DNA from: Rikenella microfusus
Lineage (GTDB): Bacteria; Bacteroidota; Bacteroidia; Bacteroidales; SZUA-534
Length of the DNA: 11,341 nucleotides
Reading direction: 5' to 3'
Assembly: GCA_020719105.1 (NCBI GenBank)
Contig: DYQV01000060.1
Coordinates: forward strand, 1 to 11,341
The translations under genes and the position numbers were made by a program. Shown here in pieces: positions 7,436-11,341 of the stretch; the stretch's first letter is position 1, and each line of letters opens with the position of its first letter. The notes below the pieces were generated by a model, which did not search any database, was not told the origin of the DNA, and was given only the letters and a program-made list of their open reading frames with translations.

Positions 7436-10400
7436 TTAATTCTTAGCCGGTATTTTAAGAGTAAAAAGGGAGCCCTTGTTCACAATACTTTCAACGAATA
7501 TTGTTCCGTTGCACCGTTCTATAAACTCTTTACAAAGAATTAAACCCAGCCCTGTTCCTTTTTCAGAAGCGGTTCCTATACTGGAGGTGTTATTTTCGAT
7601 ACTAAAAAGAAAAGGAATCTTATCCTTTGGAATTCCAACTCCTTTATCTTTAATTTTGATCAATACCCAATCATCATTTTCACGTTGAGCTGAAAGTTCG
7701 ATAATACTTTCGGGAAAAGAAAATTTAATGGCATTGGAAAGTATATTTCTAATGGATGTTGCCATCAATGAAACATCGGCATAAATCCATAAATTGTCTT
7801 CCTGTGAAATTATGATTTTAATATTCTTTTGTTTGGCTGCCGGTAGAATTGTATCAAGTACTTCTTGTAGCAATAAAGAAACATCAATCATCCGATTTTC
7901 AACTACTAATGCACCCGTTTGAGAACGCGCCCAATCGAGCAGGTTTTGTAATAACTTATAAGTGTTTTCAGAGGTCTTTAGCATATCTTCAAAAATTTCC
8001 TGCATTGATTCCTCAGGAATTTGATCACGGTTATTTGCCAGTAATTCCGAAAAACCAATCAAGGTATTGAATGGACTTTTTAAATCATGCGCCAATATGG
8101 AAAAGAATCGATCCTTTGATTTTATGGCTTCTTCAGCACTTTCTTTAGCTTTATTTAAATTATTATTCAGTACTTTTAACTCTTCATTTTGATCAAGCAA
8201 TGCTTTTGTGCGTTGTTCGATTATTACTTCCAATTTCTTTTTTTCCCATTCGTTTCGCTGTTTCAGAAATCTCAAATATATTCCAATTAATACTAAAATC
8301 AGAAAATAAAAAATACCGATGGTCCAAAAATGGGTGTACCACTTTTTGTAAACTTCAAATTCATAGGTTGCGGAATCACTCCAATTGTAATACCCTTTTC
8401 CTTTGGCTTTAAGCTTAAAAGTATATTTTCCGGGTTTTAAATTTTCGAATACCAAATACTCATTGTTCGTTTTTAATTCCTCCCATTTTTCAACAACACC
8501 ATTACCTAAACAGTACATATAAGCCAGATGTTTAACCGGATAAAGAGGGACCGAAAAGTTAACTTTAATGGTGGAATTTATTAAAAAACGACCAGTTTTA
8601 TCAGAACCGTATTGATTAAAACCCGATTCAATGGATTTAATAATTGGTTTAGGTGTTTCCGAATTATTGCTATTTATTAAACCACTAGCCATTCCTAAAT
8701 TGGTGCCAATCCAAATATTACTTTGGTTATCGATTACTAAATTACGTGGCGATATGGTTTTAGATGGCAACCCGTCATAGTTATTAAAGATAGTTACTTG
8801 TTTTCCATCCCATAATAATAATCCGCTGGAATTAACAAACCATATACGCTCTTGCTTATCGAAACACAATGCCGCTACATTTTCAATATTCATTTCTGCC
8901 AGATCAATTCTTTCTACGGCATTTTCTTTTTGCTCCCATAAACCTTCCGATGCACCTAACATTATTCTTCCTGAATCTGAAAATGCAATATCGTTAATTT
9001 CAAATCTATTCTTGTTTAAACCAGTTAACTGTTTACTTATATTGACTAATGAATCACTTATAAAATCAAACTTATATAAATAACTCTTTTTACCATGTCC
9101 ACCCACATATAACTCTCCTTTAGGGTCGATTTCAATAGTACAAAAGTTGCTTTCGGAATTTTTTGAATCAACATACTCTTTTGTGGTAAGGTCAGGTGCA
9201 ATTCTAACCAAAGAGGTTTTGTTCCGGTTTTGTAATATCCAGGTATTGCCCTTGGCGTCTTCGGCAATAGCAGTTATATCTTTTCCTTTGGATGAGAAAT
9301 CAATAATTTGATTGGAACCGTCGTTTTTTTGAATAATAATTTTCCCTGATTTAGTGGTCATCCATACTTCATTTTCTTTTGGTAATAACCTCAATATCAG
9401 ATCATCGTTTATCCTGAAAAATGGTTTCGACTCCATACTTTGAGTATTGATGACCGCAACTCTCCATCCATCAGTAAAATAAATACGTTCCTTTGAATGC
9501 TTGGCAATGTCCTGGATATAGTTATCGGTATAATCAATAAATTGCCTTTTGAAAATTAAATTACGGATTAGTTTAACTCCAAAATTAGTGCCTACCCAAA
9601 GTTGATCTTCTGAATCAAATTGCAGGTCATTTATGGTTTGATGTTCTGTTTTGTTTATGGGTTCATAAGTAATCAATCCTTGTGAAATTGTAGCTTTAAA
9701 AGCTCCCTGCGACCAAGTGCCGAGGTAGTATTTATCTTTAAATAAGCGAATTACTGAAACCGGATAAGGAAAGTTTAAATTTATAAATTGAGGGGTCTCT
9801 CCCTTTTCAGGAAAATGAACCTCAATCAATCCTTGGGTGTTACCAATTAGTGCTCTATTTTTATCAAAAGCAAGAGCTGAAAATGCCTCGAATCCATCAT
9901 AAGGCCATGGAATATTAATTAATTGCTTTGTTTTATTATCTACTCTAAATAGGTAACCTTTTTGGCAGATTACATAAATTTGATTTTTTATTTCGAAAAA
10001 TTGATGATTCCTTACATAATGGAATGTATTGCAGTTTTCAGGAAGTAATAAAAAAGTGAGGTTTGTTTTTGTTAAGTGTGCAATTCCATTGTTAGTGCCA
10101 ACCCATAGTGTAGAATCGGAGGCTTCAAACAGGGATTTTGGATATAGCAATTCAGGCCAGCTATCAAATTTAAAAGTGTTTTTACTAAATTCGGAAGTAA
10201 AATTGTTTCCCTTATAATTAATGGAAATTAAACCATCATCGGAAGCTGTTATTAACCCATAAGATTTGGTAAAAAGCAGGTTTTTATAATATTTCGATGT
10301 TCTTTCAATATTTTTTATGGGGATACATTCATTCCCAATCATTTTAATAATACCTCCGTCGGCAGCCACCCAAAGATAACCATCCTTATCAAAAGCAAGG

Positions 10401-10528
10401 GCTTTTATTAAATCGGTAGGTAACCCATTTTCTTGATGGTATTCTTCAATATCAATAGTTTGGGCAGTTACACTTATGAATGTAAAGCACAAAAATAGAG
10501 TCATTAGAGAATGAATGGTCTTTTCCAT
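7436..10528 (-). CDS. Periplasmic-propeller (Reg_prop/Y_Y_Y) sensor histidine kinase
   Basis: A 1030-residue membrane-bound sensor kinase. Residues 1-22 are a signal peptide (hydrophobic core then VTA-Q). Residues about 25-620 contain two-component-regulator propeller repeats, for example LWVAADGGI (52-60), LWVGTNNGI (141-149), LWVGTNFGV (310-318) and IWIGTNLGM (605-613). A Y_Y_Y domain (about 655-727) precedes one transmembrane segment (about 733-755). A coiled coil (about 756-805) leads to the kinase core: H box ILAHDLKSP with phosphoacceptor His814, N box NILSNAIKF (928-936), G1 DKGVGI (961-966) and G2 GTGLGL (991-996). All core motifs are intact. Unlike hybrid one-piece regulators of Bacteroides it stops after the ATPase domain, with no receiver and no AraC-type DNA-binding domain, so a separate response regulator is needed and none is in the window. 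The ligand is unknown; many relatives sense glycans. The next gene downstream is the truncated ATP-binding gene, after a 121-base gap. Confidence 0.93.
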   Translation of the reverse strand: MEKTIHSLMTLFLCFTFISVTAQTIDIEEYHQENGLPTDLIKALAFDKDGYLWVAADGGIIKMIGNECIPIKNIERTSKYYKNLLFTKSYGLITASDDGLISINYKGNNFTSEFSKNTFKFDSWPELLYPKSLFEASDSTLWVGTNNGIAHLTKTNLTFLLLPENCNTFHYVRNHQFFEIKNQIYVICQKGYLFRVDNKTKQLINIPWPYDGFEAFSALAFDKNRALIGNTQGLIEVHFPEKGETPQFINLNFPYPVSVIRLFKDKYYLGTWSQGAFKATISQGLITYEPINKTEHQTINDLQFDSEDQLWVGTNFGVKLIRNLIFKRQFIDYTDNYIQDIAKHSKERIYFTDGWRVAVINTQSMESKPFFRINDDLILRLLPKENEVWMTTKSGKIIIQKNDGSNQIIDFSSKGKDITAIAEDAKGNTWILQNRNKTSLVRIAPDLTTKEYVDSKNSESNFCTIEIDPKGELYVGGHGKKSYLYKFDFISDSLVNISKQLTGLNKNRFEINDIAFSDSGRIMLGASEGLWEQKENAVERIDLAEMNIENVAALCFDKQERIWFVNSSGLLLWDGKQVTIFNNYDGLPSKTISPRNLVIDNQSNIWIGTNLGMASGLINSNNSETPKPIIKSIESGFNQYGSDKTGRFLINSTIKVNFSVPLYPVKHLAYMYCLGNGVVEKWEELKTNNEYLVFENLKPGKYTFKLKAKGKGYYNWSDSATYEFEVYKKWYTHFWTIGIFYFLILVLIGIYLRFLKQRNEWEKKKLEVIIEQRTKALLDQNEELKVLNNNLNKAKESAEEAIKSKDRFFSILAHDLKSPFNTLIGFSELLANNRDQIPEESMQEIFEDMLKTSENTYKLLQNLLDWARSQTGALVVENRMIDVSLLLQEVLDTILPAAKQKNIKIIISQEDNLWIYADVSLMATSIRNILSNAIKFSFPESIIELSAQRENDDWVLIKIKDKGVGIPKDKIPFLFSIENNTSSIGTASEKGTGLGLILCKEFIERCNGTIFVESIVNKGSLFTLKIPAKN

Positions 10529-10533
10529 TTCTG

Positions 10534-10564
10534 TAAAGTTATTGAAAGCATAACTTGGCGCAAG
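10534..10564 (-). promoter_or_regulatory. Candidate promoter of the sensor kinase gene
   Basis: On the minus strand CTTG (complement of 10561-10564) and TAACTTTA (complement of 10534-10541) are separated by exactly 19 bases, the spacing of Bacteroidota promoters. Each box differs from consensus (TTTG and TAnnTTTG) at one position. The implied transcript would start at or just before the ATG at 10528, leaving almost no leader, which weakens the call. Confidence 0.3.
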
Positions 10565-10615
10565 AATTTAAAAATGATATGCGTCACATTATAAACCATT
10601 TTTAGTCAGTTATAC

Positions 10616-10762
10616 TTATGGGAGTAATCTAACTTCAATTTTGCTAAAAATAGTTAATGCGTTGGTAATACTTGTTAAATCAGTATATAACGGTCCATCT
10701 AATCCGGAATAATGACTATGCCCTATTGGATTAAGTACATAATATTCCACTTTGAATTTAAA
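10616..10762 (-). pseudogene. Decayed C-terminal coding fragment, unknown family
   Basis: Between TGA (10763-10765) and TAA (10616-10618) lies a 48-codon open frame without a start codon. Its translation looks like genuine protein rather than noise: VEYYVLNPIGHSHYSG then LDGPLYTDLTSITNAL and IFSKIEVRLLP, with ordinary composition and a plausible terminal strand. It would be the C-terminus of a protein whose upstream part is lost or disrupted; the same frame upstream of the TGA hits another stop at 10814-10816. I do not recognise the family. It ends 88 bases upstream of the sensor kinase gene, in the same orientation. Confidence 0.35.
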
Positions 10763-11014
10763 TCAACGGTTACGACACATGCTATAATAGGTTTGAATTA
10801 AATCTGATTGTTGTCAATTTTGGTGTCGGGAGAATTGATAAAATATGCCTCCCTAAAGACATTCTTTTAAATTATTTTGATTAAACTTCTACCGAAATAG
10901 CTACCCTTTTAGGGCAATACAAACAGATGATTGCATTTAAACCATTCCTATTAGCCTACCTAAAAAACTGGAACATTTTCATAAAGAAATTTACGACAAC
11001 AACCGTAAAAGAGA

Positions 11015-11024
11015 AATTATAGAC
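11015..11024. repeat. Target-site duplication, left copy
   Basis: AATTATAGAC directly abuts the left end of the 176-bp element and is repeated exactly at 11201-11210 against the right end. Confidence 0.85.
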
Positions 11025-11200
11025 CAGGGCAACCGCATTTAGAAATAAAAACAAAAACAGTCCACGAATTACACGGATTTTCACAAAAAAACTATTAAAA
11101 TCAACTTTAATTGATTTTAAATTAGTGCTGTGCTCATTAGTGTAATTCGTGGATAAAGTATTTTGTTTTATAAACGAATGTTTTAAATGCGGTTGCCCTG
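11025..11200. mobile_element. MITE-like element, 176 bp, 17-bp terminal inverted repeats
   Basis: The ends CAGGGCAACCGCATTTA (11025-11041) and TAAATGCGGTTGCCCTG (11184-11200) are perfect inverted repeats, and a perfect 10-bp direct repeat flanks them. Inside are two further nested inverted repeats (14-bp arms at 11061-11074 and 11140-11153; 10-bp arms at 11095-11104 and 11111-11120), so the element can fold into a long interrupted hairpin. It encodes no protein and would depend on a transposase elsewhere. Terminal CAGGG and an 8-10-bp duplication recall ISAs1-family insertion sequences, from memory of that family. The parent is therefore a guess, whereas the insertion structure itself is seen directly. 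Confidence 0.8.
11061..11153. repeat. Nested inverted repeat inside the MITE, REP-like
   Basis: TCCACGAATTACAC (11061-11074) and GTGTAATTCGTGGA (11140-11153) are perfect inverted copies. Between them TTAAAATCAA (11095-11104) and TTGATTTTAA (11111-11120) form an apical hairpin with a 6-base loop. I recall near-identical CCACGAATTACACG palindromes as dispersed repeats in many Bacteroidota genomes, so this may be a repeat carried inside the element. Confidence 0.7.
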
Positions 11201-11210
11201 AATTATAGAC
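11201..11210. repeat. Target-site duplication, right copy
   Basis: The second exact copy of AATTATAGAC, directly abutting the right terminal repeat. The interrupted reading frame resumes at the next base. The 107 bases after the remnant's stop (11235-11341) hold nothing I can identify. Confidence 0.85.
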
Positions 11211-11341
11211 ATTAAGGAGAAATATAAGGAATGAGGGGAGTTGGAAGACCGAAGTTAGTAGTTAGGTGTTGGAAACCAGCAACCCGCCACCAATATCCCA
11301 AAAATAGCAATTATCCCACTTTATTCATACCTGAGCATAGC

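Larger units (their letters stand above)
10762..11234 (+). pseudogene. Degenerate gene remnant interrupted by a MITE, unknown product
   Basis: The plus strand is open from 10762 to an in-frame TAA at 10882-10884 (NLIVVNFGVGRIDKICLP) and continues in the same frame (TEIATLLGQYKQMIAFKP). Around 10936-10950 the sensible frame shifts to the one containing PISLPKKLEHFHKEIYDNNR (10947-11006). That frame is interrupted at 11024/11025 by the 176-bp element. Removing the element plus one 10-bp duplication joins GAC (11022-11024) to ATT (11211-11213) in frame and gives a charged C-terminus, KREIIDIKEKYKE, ending at TGA 11232-11234. The fragment therefore carries an internal stop, a frameshift and an insertion. 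The family is not recognised. The last part (10941-11234) is the best supported; the first part is weaker. Confidence 0.4.

Noticed and set aside
9058..9267. 69-codon minus-strand frame inside the sensor kinase
   Set aside because: It is an alternate frame of the intact 1030-codon gene with no supporting start or motif.
11061..11153. CRISPR or tRNA-like structure from the nested repeats
   Set aside because: The repeats are inverted and nested, not direct and regularly spaced, and there is no cloverleaf or anticodon arm.

Overview
The window is AT-rich DNA that fits an anaerobic or facultatively anaerobic member of the Bacteroidota. Three things point there: a periplasmic beta-propeller/Y_Y_Y-type sensor kinase, a perfect TAnnTTTG-type promoter element (the Bacteroidota -7 box), and mostly Shine-Dalgarno-poor gene starts. 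The species cannot be named from sequence alone.

Left to right: (1) 1-213, the C-terminal part of a VapC-type PIN-domain toxin cut by the window edge. (2) 369-1994, a multidomain class III nucleotidyl cyclase (degenerate receiver-like domain, PAS, coiled coil, catalytic domain) whose residues predict cyclic AMP synthesis. (3) 2023-2051, a GC-rich hairpin between two convergent genes, probably a bidirectional terminator. (4) 6588 down to 2073, minus strand: a four-gene operon, hndB-hndC-hndD-hndA, for a soluble multisubunit NAD(P)-linked [FeFe] hydrogenase of the electron-bifurcating type. HndD carries the H-cluster, HndC the flavin and NAD(P) site, and HndA and HndB are small thioredoxin-fold iron-sulfur subunits. 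No H-cluster maturases (HydE, HydF, HydG) lie in the window. (5) 6934-7314, minus strand: a truncated remnant of the ATP-binding protein that often accompanies such hydrogenase clusters, still preceded by a good promoter box. (6) 7436-10528, minus strand: a 1030-residue sensor histidine kinase with a periplasmic propeller. (7) 10529-11341: no intact gene, but decayed coding fragments on both strands and a 176-bp MITE-like element with 17-bp terminal inverted repeats and a perfect 10-bp target-site duplication.

The hydrogenase genes form one functional unit: NAD(P)H (HndC) and reduced ferredoxin would jointly supply electrons for H2 production at HndD, or the reverse. The cyclase and the sensor kinase are signalling proteins without partners in the window, and nothing in the sequence ties them to the hydrogenase. 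The most noteworthy observations are the MITE, which interrupts a reading frame that closes up exactly when the element and one copy of the duplication are removed, and the decapitated ATP-binding gene left behind an apparently intact promoter.
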